Shown here piece by piece: positions 45,166 through 53,534 of a stretch of 64,000 bases of DNA (position 1 is its first letter; each line of letters begins with the position of its first letter). Made by a program: the position numbers and the translations under genes. The notes below the pieces were generated by a model. It was not told the DNA's origin, did no database searches, and was given only the letters and a program-made list of their open reading frames with translations. The stretch spans positions 744,001-808,000 of the forward strand of contig NZ_JACFYF010000001.1 in assembly GCF_014050145.1 (NCBI RefSeq), given 5' to 3'. Source of the stretch: Vibrio marinisediminis. GTDB taxonomy: Bacteria; Pseudomonadota; Gammaproteobacteria; Enterobacterales; Vibrionaceae.

Positions 45166-45917
45166 AAAATATGGGCAACAATTTGAAATTGTTTAATTGG
45201 AGATGTTGGTAACATCCGTATTCAAACTGTTAAAGCATTCTCGATCTTATGAATGATTCGCTCAGTATGACCAACGAGCGTAACTTAACACTTTTGTTAC
45301 GAATCTTTAATTAATAATTTTACAAAGATAAATTCCATTATTGCAACATAGAGAGATTCATCTCTATATCCCCGTCCTTTCTCACCTTTAAACCCGTTCG
45401 GTCACTAAATATTCTTATTCTAACCTCATGATAATACTGTAAATAGTGGCTATTGATGGGTTGTCTGCGTAATTTTCCTACCAACTATTAATTTGCAACC
45501 TCACCTTTGTTACTGCATCAATAAAAAACAAAATAATCCTTTCATAAAAACCGTATGAGCAACTAAATCGATACGAATAACATACGTAACACGCGCTGTT
45601 TTGAGGATTTGCGTAACAATATGGCGTGACACGTAGCGAGCAAGAGTCAGTTGTTGCCGAGTTTGTTTGCGTATTGAGTGGGTAATGAAAGCGAGTCGTT
45701 ATGTGAGACGAACATTAGGGGATTGCGCAATTAGATAGAATGGAATTTATATGTGGTGTACAGCGGTATTAATATAAGGGGTGCAGTGGTTGGTAACTAG
45801 AGAGAAGTGAAGAGTGTTGTTTGGTTTAGCAGTCAATTAGAGGGGGGGTAGGGCGTTATTGGATTTATTTTATTATTAAGAGTGGAATGGTATTCCGCTC
45901 CTCCTTGAGCTTGCAGA
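45132..45917. other. 786-bp gene-free region
   Basis: AT-rich DNA with many stops in all frames and no frame over about 60 codons. It ends on the left in a minus-strand terminator and on the right in a weak terminator for the peptide operon. An unannotated RNA or a decayed gene is possible; I see no specific evidence for either beyond the terminator. Confidence 0.5.
45871..45900 (-). terminator. Weak terminator after the small-peptide operon
   Basis: Minus strand GAGCGGAAT, loop ACC, ATTCCACTC followed by TTAATAATAAAAT; 9-bp stem with one G-U pair. Confidence 0.5.
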
Positions 45918-46136
45918 TCACTTCATGCTTTTAGCTGCATGTTCAATTTGCTTAGGTGACATACCAACGGCAATTGCGCCGGTAGCAAACGCTTTAATGG
46001 TTTGCTCTTGAGTCACATCTGCCTTGGCTGTTTTGTCATTTTTATCACTGCTAATATCATTACTTGCTGTCGCCGCATGAGCGCCAAAAGCCGATACTGA
46101 GAACAGAGACAAAGCAATAACAATTGCCATTTTCAT
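45918..46136 (-). CDS. Small secreted peptide, array copy 1 (most divergent)
   Basis: A 72-residue member of the six-gene array. The signal peptide (MAIVIALSLFSVSAFGAHA) matches the other copies. The mature part carries a 15-20 residue charged insertion (NDISSDKNDKTAKADVTQEQ) before the shared core IKAFATGAIAVGMSPKQIEH. It ends in AAKSMK. Last gene of the operon, 51 bp after copy 2. No cysteines. No family recognised; export to the periplasm or outside is inferred from the signal peptide. Confidence 0.75.
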   Translation of the reverse strand: MKMAIVIALSLFSVSAFGAHAATASNDISSDKNDKTAKADVTQEQTIKAFATGAIAVGMSPKQIEHAAKSMK

Positions 46137-46187
46137 AGTTAAACCTCTTCATTAAATTATTGTCATCGTCGACGAATGACTATTTTT

Positions 46188-46352
46188 TTATTGAATGGCT
46201 TGCTGAATCTGGCTCGGCGACATGCCAATGCTAATCGCGCCAGTAGCAAAGCCTTTGATTGCTCGTTCTGCTGATACATTCGCGGATGTTGAGTGCGCTG
46301 CAAAAGCAGAAACAGAGAAAATAGTTAACGCAATAATCAGTGTCTTTTTCAT
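46188..46352 (-). CDS. Small secreted peptide, array copy 2
   Basis: 54 residues from the ATG at 46352, chosen because it aligns with the starts of the other copies; the frame runs on upstream without a ribosome site. Signal peptide MKKTLIIALTIFSVSAFA, mature chain of about 36 residues with core AIKGFATGAISIGMSPSQIQ. Mature peptide about +1, no Cys or Trp. Same operon and spacing (54 bp) as its neighbours. Unknown function. Confidence 0.78.
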   Translation of the reverse strand: MKKTLIIALTIFSVSAFAAHSTSANVSAERAIKGFATGAISIGMSPSQIQQAIQ

Positions 46353-46406
46353 AATTCTTACTCGTTTTTGTTTTATTTTTGGAATCATTAATTGAGCGGA
46401 CAGTGC

Positions 46407-46571
46407 TTATTTGATCGCTTTTTGAATTTGCTTTGGTGACATACCAATGCTAATTGCTCCAGTCGCAACACCTTTAATAGCCTGCTCTGCAGTTACATTT
46501 GCCGTTGCAGTATGTGCTGCGAAAGCAGAAACAGAGAAGATAGATAGAGCGATAATTAGTACATTTTTCAT
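46407..46571 (-). CDS. Small secreted peptide, array copy 3
   Basis: 54 residues, found by translating the minus strand. Signal peptide MKNVLIIALSIFSVSAFA; mature chain contains NVTAEQAIKGVATGAIS then IGMSPKQIQKAIK. The mature peptide is cationic (about +3), without cysteine, and could form an amphipathic helix at its C-terminal end. Its first 60 bases are nearly identical to those of copy 4, which implies recent duplication or gene conversion. A ribosome site AAGGTAAG precedes the ATG. Confidence 0.78.
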   Translation of the reverse strand: MKNVLIIALSIFSVSAFAAHTATANVTAEQAIKGVATGAISIGMSPKQIQKAIK

Positions 46572-46627
46572 AATTCTTACCTTTTCCTTTGCAGTGGTGT
46601 ATTGATTGTTTGAGCTAAATTTCGATA

Positions 46628-46792
46628 TTACTTAATTGCTTTTTGAATTTGCTTTGCTGACATACCGAAGCTGATAGCGCCAGTTGCAACACCTTTAATA
46701 GCTTGCTCTGTAGAAACGCTCGTTGTTGCAGTGTGTGCAGCAAAAGCAGAAACAGAGAAGATAGATAGAGCGATAATTAGTGCATTTTTCAT
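46628..46792 (-). CDS. Small secreted peptide, array copy 4
   Basis: 54 residues. Signal peptide MKNALIIALSIFSVSAFA; mature chain contains STEQAIKGVATGAISFGMS then AKQIQKAIK. It differs from copy 3 at only a few positions, mostly just after the signal peptide. Ribosome site AAGGTAAC precedes the ATG. Spacing to the flanking copies is 56 bp on both sides. Function unknown. Confidence 0.78.
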   Translation of the reverse strand: MKNALIIALSIFSVSAFAAHTATTSVSTEQAIKGVATGAISFGMSAKQIQKAIK

Positions 46793-46848
46793 AATTGTTA
46801 CCTTTTCCTTTTCAGAGTTGTATTAATGGTTTGAACTGACTTACTTTA

Positions 46849-47034
46849 TTAGTTAACTGCTTTTTCAATTTGGCTTGCTGACATGCCCATGCTGATTGCG
46901 CCGTTTGCGATGCCTTTGATTACTGCTTCAGTTTGGCTTGTTTGCGTATTTACTTTACCTGCAGTCAAACCTGCGTGAGCGCCAAATGCTGCAACTGAAA
47001 GAACTGATAGAGTGATGATTAGAGCTTTTTTCAT
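46849..47034 (-). CDS. Small secreted peptide, array copy 5
   Basis: 61 residues. Signal peptide MKKALIITLSVLSVAAFG; a spacer with GLTAGKVNTQTSQTEA, then core VIKGIANGAISMGMSASQIE and end KAVN. It groups with copy 6 (shared AHAGLTA after the signal peptide, Asn in place of Thr in the core). 56 bp from copy 4. Function unknown. Confidence 0.78.
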   Translation of the reverse strand: MKKALIITLSVLSVAAFGAHAGLTAGKVNTQTSQTEAVIKGIANGAISMGMSASQIEKAVN

Positions 47035-47092
47035 GATGTTTTCCTTTTTTCTTCGTTAATTAATTATTTTTTGTTTGAGCTGACTTTACTTA

Positions 47093-47278
47093 TTAGCTGA
47101 TTGCTTTTTCGATTTGGTTTGCTGACATACCAAAGCTGATTGCGCCGTTACCGATAGCTTTTACAGCTAGTTCTGTTTGGTATGTTTCAACGCCTTGGTT
47201 GTTTGCTGTCAAACCTGCGTGAGCGCCGAAAGCTGCTACAGAAAGAATTGTTAGTGTGATTGCTAGTGCGTTTTTCAT
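47093..47278 (-). CDS. Small secreted peptide, array copy 6 (first gene of the operon)
   Basis: 61 residues. Signal peptide MKNALAITLTILSVAAFG; spacer AHAGLTANNQGVETYQTELA; core VKAIGNGAISFGMSANQIEK, end AIS. The mature peptide is about neutral or slightly acidic, unlike copies 3 and 4. Strong ribosome site AAGGAG 10 bp upstream. As the promoter-proximal gene it follows the regulatory region at 47281-47460. Function unknown. Confidence 0.78.
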   Translation of the reverse strand: MKNALAITLTILSVAAFGAHAGLTANNQGVETYQTELAVKAIGNGAISFGMSANQIEKAIS

Positions 47279-47280
47279 AA

Positions 47281-47460
47281 TTTGAACTCCTTCATGTTTA
47301 TTGAGTGTTTGCGGTAGGTGCCGCTCTATGGGGGTGATAATAGTGAGACTTGGCTCACGTTTACAGGAAATGTGGAGTTTCCATTTTGGAAATTACCGTG
47401 CCTAAGCTCACACATTGAGCGCTAAGAGTGATTTTTGCTCAATTTGATGTAGGTCAAAGC
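47281..47460 (-). promoter_or_regulatory. Regulatory region of the small-peptide operon
   Basis: From the gene outwards: TATTAT as a possible -10 (complement of 47337-47342); inverted repeat GTGAG-N6-CTCAC (47343-47358) between the likely -35 and -10; inverted repeat TTTCC-N5-GGAAA (47378-47392); and an FNR-like site, described separately. No clear -35. The density of palindromes suggests repressor and activator control. Confidence 0.55.
47444..47457. promoter_or_regulatory. FNR-like site
   Basis: TTGAT-N4-GTCAA: nine of ten bases of the FNR consensus TTGAT-N4-ATCAA. It lies about 110 bp upstream of the possible -10, farther than classic activator sites, so the role is uncertain. Confidence 0.45.
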
Positions 47461-47462
47461 AG

Positions 47463-47499
47463 GCATAAAAAAACGCCTCATTAACAAATGAGGCGTTTA
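47463..47499 (-). terminator. Terminator of the LysR gene
   Basis: Minus strand AAACGCCTCATT, loop, AATGAGGCGTTTTTTT. It separates the LysR transcript from the peptide operon. Confidence 0.9.
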
Positions 47500-47534
47500 T
47501 TATGTGATGACTGTTTTTAATTAATTTATATTAA

Positions 47535-48416
47535 TTAGTCACTTAGCTCTCTAAGGACTCGTTCGCCAACATTAAATAACCACTCTTTTTGTGGGTCCTT
47601 TTGTTTGGCTCGATGAAAACTCATTACACAATGAAGGTTTAGATTTGTGAGCGGTAGCGCAATACTGCGACAGTTTTTTGGTATCACTCGAGACATTGTA
47701 AAAGAGAAATGATCCGAATTGGTGACGATATTTTCGATGGTTAGCGTGTTTTCTACCTCGACGTCAGCGGTAATTCTGTGCCCTAAGCTTGCAAGCCTCT
47801 CAAATAATGGGTAACGCACATCATGCCAACCGGGATTACGCGTGATGACGAAAGGGTAGTGCTTGAGTTCTTCAAAGCTATGGGCTGGGTGCTCTTCTCT
47901 AACATAAAAAGCGGGAGATATATTACATAGCGCTTTTTGCTGAATGACTTGTGGTAGTGTTTCATCGTAAATACCAAACAGTACCGAATTCTCACCTTCA
48001 ATAAGTCGTGTGCGAGCTTCTAAGTTCCATTGGCGCATCGAAAATTTTGCATTTGGTGCTTCTTTACGCAAGGCAAGGTAAAGCTTATCGCCAAAGTTGT
48101 CCCAAAATAGCGCGTGTCCATAAAGAATGATCTCTTGTTTCAGCGTTTGCGGATCAAAATCGGTGTGCTGAATAGAGTCAAATGTGGCAAGAATAGTTTC
48201 AAGGTGGCCAATATTGGTCTCAATGAACGTTGTTGGCTCAAAACCATAGCGAGTTTGAACAAAGAGTGGATCTTCAAAGTGAACTTTGAGCTTTGATAAG
48301 ATCTTACTGATCGCACTTGAGGTTTTGCCTAATGATTCTGCAACAAGCTTTACGTTTCGCAGTTCATGCATTCTTACCAATACAATAATGCTTTGGATAT
48401 CTAAATTGTTCCCCAT
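47535..48416 (-). CDS. LysR-family transcriptional regulator
   Basis: A 293-residue regulator. N-terminal helix-turn-helix about 5-65 (SIIVLVRMHELRNVKLVAES, then GKTSSAISKILSKLKVHFEDPLFV) and a C-terminal two-lobed effector domain (about 90-290). It is directly upstream of the six-peptide operon on the same strand, separated by a terminator, so it is a positional candidate for its control. The effector is not predictable. Confidence 0.9.
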   Translation of the reverse strand: MGNNLDIQSIIVLVRMHELRNVKLVAESLGKTSSAISKILSKLKVHFEDPLFVQTRYGFEPTTFIETNIGHLETILATFDSIQHTDFDPQTLKQEIILYGHALFWDNFGDKLYLALRKEAPNAKFSMRQWNLEARTRLIEGENSVLFGIYDETLPQVIQQKALCNISPAFYVREEHPAHSFEELKHYPFVITRNPGWHDVRYPLFERLASLGHRITADVEVENTLTIENIVTNSDHFSFTMSRVIPKNCRSIALPLTNLNLHCVMSFHRAKQKDPQKEWLFNVGERVLRELSD

Positions 48417-48693
48417 ACCTACTGCTCTGAATCAATTTGACCAAACCGGAATATAAATAAAGATGCACTATAAACTCAATGACATATCTCAAGAATATGA
48501 GACTAACACGACAATATCGCGAATTAGATAGGGCTATTGGTGGTTTAGGCTAGGTTGAAGATACGGCAAGGTCTCTTTTAATGCGATGATCCGTCGTGTT
48601 GATGAAACACCCAAACCAACGAAGAGCGATACCATTGACAGTTTAATCGTAGTGTTAACCTGTCAATACGGCGCAGATGATGATGTTGAAACA

Positions 48694-49326
48694 TCAAGCT
48701 TGTACGTATTGGCGCCAATAGTGATACAAAGATTCAATATCGTTTGAGCAAAGGTGCGGCATAGCTTGCTTGATCTGTTCATCAGACCAATTCCACCACT
48801 GCATTTCTACCAGTTTCTCAATTTGTTCTGCGGCGAAACGAAAGCGAATGTGCTTTGCGGGATTTGAGCCAACGATAGAATATGGGGCGACGTCTCTGGT
48901 GACCACTGCGCGGCTCGCAATTACGGCGCCATCTCCAACAGTCACGCCTGCCATGATCATTGCTTCAGAACCAATCCAGACATCATTACCAATGACAGTA
49001 TCGCCAGCACGCTCAAACGCATCTTTGGCACCCTCGAAACTTGGCTTATTTTGGTAGTAAAACGGAAAGGTTGAGACCCAATCATGGCGATGCCCTTGAT
49101 TACCCGCCATGATAAACGCAGCCCCTGAACCGATAGAGCAGTAGTGACCGATGATTAGCTTGTCAACATCATCACGGTCAGGGAGTAGGTAACGGGCGCA
49201 ATCATCAAAGCTATGCTGGTGGTAGTAACCGGAGTAATAGCTGTGTTTACCAACAATGATATTAGGATTGGTGACTTGTTCTTGGAGTGATTTGCCCACA
49301 AACGGGCTATCAAAATAATTGGTCAT
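48694..49326 (-). CDS. catB: CatB-type (xenobiotic) acetyltransferase
   Basis: A 210-residue trimeric left-handed beta-helix acetyltransferase of the type B chloramphenicol/streptogramin family. Typical start [16 protein letters not shown], then [17 protein letters not shown], the catalytic-His region [17 protein letters not shown], hexapeptide repeats ([20 protein letters not shown]) and [10 protein letters not shown]. It resembles Vibrio CatB9-type proteins. I saw no attC site beside it, so it is not evidently an integron cassette. Whether it gives resistance is unknown. Confidence 0.88.
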   Translation of the reverse strand: MTNYFDSPFVGKSLQEQVTNPNIIVGKHSYYSGYYHQHSFDDCARYLLPDRDDVDKLIIGHYCSIGSGAAFIMAGNQGHRHDWVSTFPFYYQNKPSFEGAKDAFERAGDTVIGNDVWIGSEAMIMAGVTVGDGAVIASRAVVTRDVAPYSIVGSNPAKHIRFRFAAEQIEKLVEMQWWNWSDEQIKQAMPHLCSNDIESLYHYWRQYVQA

Positions 49327-49469
49327 AAAGAAGCGTTTCTTACGATAGTTTCATTCTATTAATAGCTTGTGAGTATAGCTAACTCACCGATAGGATTCCG
49401 CTTTTAATTCGTTTTCTAAATTGAACTCAGAGTAAAAGGCGCTGCAATAACAACAGCGCCCGATAGGAT

Positions 49470-50570
49470 TTAGTCGAGGGATTTTTTAAAGCGTTTTGAT
49501 GCCACCACCAAACCAAGGATGGTAAAACCTGCAAGCCATAAGGTGTCTCGCCAAAGATCGAGTAGATCGGCGCCGCGTAATACAATGCCTCTGATCAAGC
49601 GCATAAAGTGTGTTGCGGGCAATACTTCAGATATCCATTGCGCCGCAACCGGCATAGCTTCATAAGGAAACATAAAGCCAGATAACAAGATTGAAGGTAG
49701 CAATATGAACACCGTCATTTGCATGGCTTGTAACTGGGTAATCGCAATGGTGGAAATCACTAAGCCGAGGGTTAAACTTGCCGAGATAAACAGTAATGTG
49801 CCAAGCAAAATTTGGCTTAGTGCGCCATTGATTGGTACACCAAAAATAAAATGCCCCAGTCCAAGAATGATCACCACTTGAATCAAGCCAACAAAAATGT
49901 ACGGTACTATTTTCGCGACCATCAACTCCATTGAATGAATAGGAGTGGTGATCAGGAGTTCTAAATTGCCTCGCTCACGCTCGCGTACGATAGCGGCACT
50001 GGTAAACAAAATCATCGTCATAGTTAAAATGACCCCAAGCAGACCGGGAACAATGTTTACCGCAGAGCGTTGGCTTGGGTTATAAAATAAGGCGACTTCA
50101 AAGGTTTTCTGGATTTGTGGTTTGATCTCAAAATCAAAATCGGTCAATGGCATATTTTGCAGTGCTTTAATCGCACCGCTTATCATGGTGTCTGAGCCAT
50201 CAACAATCCACTGTCCAAGTACTCGACCTTGTGCCATTCGCTGGGTCAAATCGGCAGGTAAAATGAGAGCCGCTCGTACAATGCCGTCTTGAATGGCTTG
50301 CTCCGCCTCTTGGGGCGTTGCATAGCGTTGTGTGATTTCGACTACTTGAGTCACTCTCACCGATTCGGTTAACACTCGCCCTGCGGCGCTTTGGCTTTGG
50401 TCCACCACCGCAACAGGAATATCGCGCACATCAGTGTTGATGGCAAAACCAAACAACAATAATTGAATTAATGGGATCATTACCACCATACCAAAGGTGA
50501 TCCGGTCTCGAGAAAGCTGACGGATCTCTTTGAACATAATGGCTTTCATGCGAGCAAGAGACTTGATCAT
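49470..50570 (-). CDS. ABC-2 type permease of a drug/export system (YhhJ/YbhR-like)
   Basis: A 366-residue inner-membrane protein. One N-terminal helix (about 20-40), a periplasmic domain (about 45-170), then five C-terminal helices with the ABC-2 motif REREQGNLELLITTP seen here as RERERGNLELLITTP. Start overlaps the ATPase stop by 4 bp (ATGA). Together with the ATPase and MFP it makes a MacAB-unlike, YbhG-FSR-like exporter. Only one permease is present, so it should homodimerise. Confidence 0.9.
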   Translation of the reverse strand: MIKSLARMKAIMFKEIRQLSRDRITFGMVVMIPLIQLLLFGFAINTDVRDIPVAVVDQSQSAAGRVLTESVRVTQVVEITQRYATPQEAEQAIQDGIVRAALILPADLTQRMAQGRVLGQWIVDGSDTMISGAIKALQNMPLTDFDFEIKPQIQKTFEVALFYNPSQRSAVNIVPGLLGVILTMTMILFTSAAIVRERERGNLELLITTPIHSMELMVAKIVPYIFVGLIQVVIILGLGHFIFGVPINGALSQILLGTLLFISASLTLGLVISTIAITQLQAMQMTVFILLPSILLSGFMFPYEAMPVAAQWISEVLPATHFMRLIRGIVLRGADLLDLWRDTLWLAGFTILGLVVASKRFKKSLD

Positions 50571-51493
50571 TGTCGTCCCTCCCCAGTTACCGTGACAAAG
50601 ACATCTTCTAAGCTAGGACGGGCGATATTCATCTCTGAGTTTGCGATCTCGGGAAACTGTTGACGTAACCACTGCATCGGATTGTCGACATGATTGTGGA
50701 TCAGCACGCGTAGGCGGATGCCAAGTTGGGCAGCAGAGCGTACTTCGTTACGTAACAGCAATTTTTCTTTTAGCGCCCGTAATGCAGGGGCTTTTACTTC
50801 AACAATGTTGACGCCCATCTGTGCCATCAATCGCTCAGGCTCGCCATCAGCGCGAATCAACCCTGACTCCATAATAGCTAGACGATGGCATCTCTCTGCC
50901 TCATCCATGTAGTGTGTCGTGACCAAAATTGTGGTGCCTTGATCACTCAAATCAAACAGTTGTTCCCAAAACTCACGACGGTTTTCCGGGTCAACCGCCG
51001 AGGTGGGTTCATCAAGAAACAGTAGTTCAGGGTTATGCATGGTGGCAGCGGCAAGAGACAAGCGTTGTTTTTGTCCACCACTCATCCCACCAACGCGTTG
51101 TTTTCGGCGTTGATCAAGACCATAAGTGCTCAACTGTTGATCAAGTCGTTGCCGAAGTTCGGGATTGGTCATGCCAAATATTTGACCAATAAACTGCAAG
51201 TTTTCTTCAACGGTCAGGTCATCATAAAGGGAAAACTTTTGCGTCATATAGCCGATCTTTAGCCGCAGCAATTCTGATTGCTTGGGGATCTTTAGCCCAA
51301 GCACATCCACCTCACCAGAGGTTGGGCTGAGTAGCCCAGTTAGCACGCGGATGGTGGTTGATTTGCCACACCCATTTGGACCAAGGAAGCCATAGATGCT
51401 GCCTTTCTTCACGTTTAGGTTGATCCCTTCAATGGCAGTGAAGTCACCAAATTTTTTTACGACGTTACTGGCTTGGATGGCAAATTCCGACAT
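50567..51493 (-). CDS. ABC transporter ATPase of the export operon
   Basis: A 308-residue ATPase. Walker A GPNGCGKST, signature MSGGQKQRLSLA, Walker B LLFLDEPTSAVDP, H-loop VTTHYMDEAERC. The C-terminal extension (about 225-305) is typical of drug-export ATPases (CcmA/YbhF/YhiH half). Unlike the double-domain YbhF, this is a single domain. Sits between the MFP (2 bp upstream) and permease (overlap). Confidence 0.92.
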   Translation of the reverse strand: MSEFAIQASNVVKKFGDFTAIEGINLNVKKGSIYGFLGPNGCGKSTTIRVLTGLLSPTSGEVDVLGLKIPKQSELLRLKIGYMTQKFSLYDDLTVEENLQFIGQIFGMTNPELRQRLDQQLSTYGLDQRRKQRVGGMSGGQKQRLSLAAATMHNPELLFLDEPTSAVDPENRREFWEQLFDLSDQGTTILVTTHYMDEAERCHRLAIMESGLIRADGEPERLMAQMGVNIVEVKAPALRALKEKLLLRNEVRSAAQLGIRLRVLIHNHVDNPMQWLRQQFPEIANSEMNIARPSLEDVFVTVTGEGRQ

Positions 51494-51495
51494 GC

Positions 51496-52446
51496 TTACT
51501 CCTCTCCTAGCGCAACTTGCGCTGATAACCCTGAAGGGAGTTCGACAGCGTTATCACTTAAATCGACCTCGGCGAGATACATCAGCCGTGAGCGCTCTTC
51601 TTCTGTTAGCGCGTAGTAAGGAGTAAAAGAGGGTTCTGTCGCAACCCAACGCACCGTGCCATCATAAGGTTGTTCTACTCCGTCAACGAAGACGTGTACT
51701 TTTTTTCCAGGGACGAACGTCACGCGATAGTCTGCCGGTACATAGACACGAGCATAAGGGATTTGGCTTGCTTGAACCACTGCCACAATGCCGTTGACGG
51801 GGACACGTTCGCCTAGGTTATAAGGTAGGTTGTCTAACACGCCATCACGAGTCGCAACAATGGTCAGTTCATCCAACTTTTGCTGTTGCAATACCACATC
51901 GGCTTGAACCGCCGCTAGCGCCGCTCTTGCTTGTTCAATATCTTCTAAACGCGAACCAGCAGTGAGTTTGCTAAATTCCTCATTAGCGGAGTCGAGTTCT
52001 GCACGCGCAGAGTCACGAGCAGCCAGTGCGGTATCTTTGTCAGATTGGCTGATGAGTTTTTTACGCACCAATTCGGCTTTTCGTCGGTAGTTTTTTTGTG
52101 CTTCGGTCAGTTGTGCTTGGCTGCGGACAACTCGAGCTTGCGCTGCGGCTATGTCTTCTGGTCTCTCGCCGTTTGTGAGCTTCAGCAGGTAGGCGTCAGC
52201 TTTGGCTTGCTCTGCAATCGCATGAGCGAGAACAGCCATTTGGTTCTTGGTGTCTAAACGGACCAACACATCGCCTTGTTTTACCAGGCTACCTTCTTTT
52301 ACCGGTAATTGACGGATAATTTCATTGGCGGTGGCAGAGAAGGTGACGCGATCTCGCTCTAAAGTACCTAATGCTTTCTGTTTTTCTATAGGAGAACATG
52401 CCACAAGCATCGTGAACAGTAGGGTGCTTAATAGAATTCTTTTCAT
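51496..52446 (-). CDS. HlyD-like periplasmic adaptor lipoprotein
   Basis: A 316-residue adaptor with a lipoprotein signal (LLSTLLFTMLVAC, Cys at 17). Lipoyl half VKEGSLVKQGDVLVRLD, an alpha-hairpin (about 70-175), second lipoyl half TIVATRDGVLDNLPYNLGERV, and a beta-barrel. First gene of the MFP-ATPase-permease operon; a 22-bp palindrome lies 134 bp upstream. An outer-membrane TolC is needed from elsewhere. Confidence 0.9.
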   Translation of the reverse strand: MKRILLSTLLFTMLVACSPIEKQKALGTLERDRVTFSATANEIIRQLPVKEGSLVKQGDVLVRLDTKNQMAVLAHAIAEQAKADAYLLKLTNGERPEDIAAAQARVVRSQAQLTEAQKNYRRKAELVRKKLISQSDKDTALAARDSARAELDSANEEFSKLTAGSRLEDIEQARAALAAVQADVVLQQQKLDELTIVATRDGVLDNLPYNLGERVPVNGIVAVVQASQIPYARVYVPADYRVTFVPGKKVHVFVDGVEQPYDGTVRWVATEPSFTPYYALTEEERSRLMYLAEVDLSDNAVELPSGLSAQVALGEE

Positions 52447-52750
52447 GCACTAAGTCTCTTAACGAGTTGGTTTATTGGCAGCTTAGTTGAAAACGTAAGC
52501 TCTGGGTGTGATCAAGTAACTAACTTAGCTATAGAGTAATCCTATTCTTAACACTAAGAAAAGAAACATAATTCCTCAAATATTCATCAAGTGATGAATA
52601 TAGTCAAATCGTCTTGAGATGCGAGGTTAAGTTTGGCTAGTTGGATGTCGCTTATTCGGATTTAGAACCGAGGAGAATGAGAGGTGTGGTTACGATTTTA
52701 AGATAATACGTTTGAACCCCTGAGAGAGCAGAGGTCCAAACCAATAATGG
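52447..52750. other. 304-bp intergenic region upstream of the exporter operon
   Basis: No gene seen. It contains the 52580-52601 palindrome and must hold the exporter promoter on the minus strand. I found no strong terminator for the HAD gene, whose stop is at 52751. Confidence 0.45.
52580..52601. promoter_or_regulatory. 22-bp palindrome, candidate repressor operator
   Basis: ATATTCATCA, two central bases, TGATGAATAT: perfect 10-bp arms, 134 bp upstream of the exporter adaptor start. Typical of a dimeric (TetR-, MarR- or GntR-like) operator; no such regulator gene is adjacent. Confidence 0.5.
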
Positions 52751-53395
52751 CTATGACTTTAGCTTGTGCAGAACATCAGCCAGTGACGGTTTAATAGCGT
52801 GACCTAGTGCGATGATTTCGTCGCTAGGCTCCACTAAATCAGGAATTTGGAAAGTCTGCATTCCGGCAGAAACCGCAGCAAGTACACCGTTGTTAGAATC
52901 TTCAAACGCTAGGCAATTACTTGGCTCGATACCAAGTCGACTTGCGGCGAGTAGATAGATCTCAGGATTTGGCTTACCGTGTTCAACCTCGCAACCGCAG
53001 GTGAGGTTATCAAAGTAGCCACTAATACCCGCAAGATCCAATTTGATTTTGGCCAACTCTTTGCGCGTTGATGTCGCGACACAAGTGGGGATATTGTTCT
53101 CTTTGAGCCATTGTAGTAGCTCAATGACACCGTCTTTTAAATCAATCGCTTGATGATGCGTAATCGCATCATAATTTTGCTTCCACTCTTGGTGTAGCTT
53201 TGGCAAATCATCACCATAAGCATTGCGAAGGATGACCTCTATACCTGCCGAATTTCGACCGATGATAGACAAGTAAGCGTCTTTGTGAAAAGGAAGGCTT
53301 AATGTTTCGCAGGCTTGCTGGAAAATACGCATACATAAGCGTTCAGTATCCAGTAGCAAACCATCCATATCAAATATTGCGGCTTTATAGTTCAT
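52751..53395 (-). CDS. HAD-superfamily hydrolase (beta-phosphoglucomutase-like)
   Basis: About 214 residues from the ATG at 53395, where the family start (MNYKAAIFDMDGLLLDTE) begins; a further ATG lies at 53410. Neither has a strong ribosome site. HAD motifs: DMDGLLLDTE (nucleophile and acid Asp), TSTRKE, KPNPEIYLLAASRL and FEDSNNGVLAA. A subfamily I phosphatase or phosphomutase; substrate unknown. Confidence 0.88.
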   Translation of the reverse strand: MNYKAAIFDMDGLLLDTERLCMRIFQQACETLSLPFHKDAYLSIIGRNSAGIEVILRNAYGDDLPKLHQEWKQNYDAITHHQAIDLKDGVIELLQWLKENNIPTCVATSTRKELAKIKLDLAGISGYFDNLTCGCEVEHGKPNPEIYLLAASRLGIEPSNCLAFEDSNNGVLAAVSAGMQTFQIPDLVEPSDEIIALGHAIKPSLADVLHKLKS

Positions 53396-53534
53396 AGGGG
53401 TAATAAACATCGGAAAATTAGATTCTCATTCTGACATAGAAGTGTTCACTAACTGAATGAAAATTTGAAAAAAAGCGTTAGAGAAAATGCTCAGTTTGGT
53501 ACACTCATTTTGACAATATAAATCGGAGTTAAAC

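Noticed and set aside
46188-47278. CRISPR-like direct repeats
   Set aside because: The regular period comes from duplicated coding genes with signal peptides, not short repeats with spacers.
48600-49400. Integron cassette carrying catB
   Set aside because: No attC-like pair of inverse core and core sites was seen flanking the gene.
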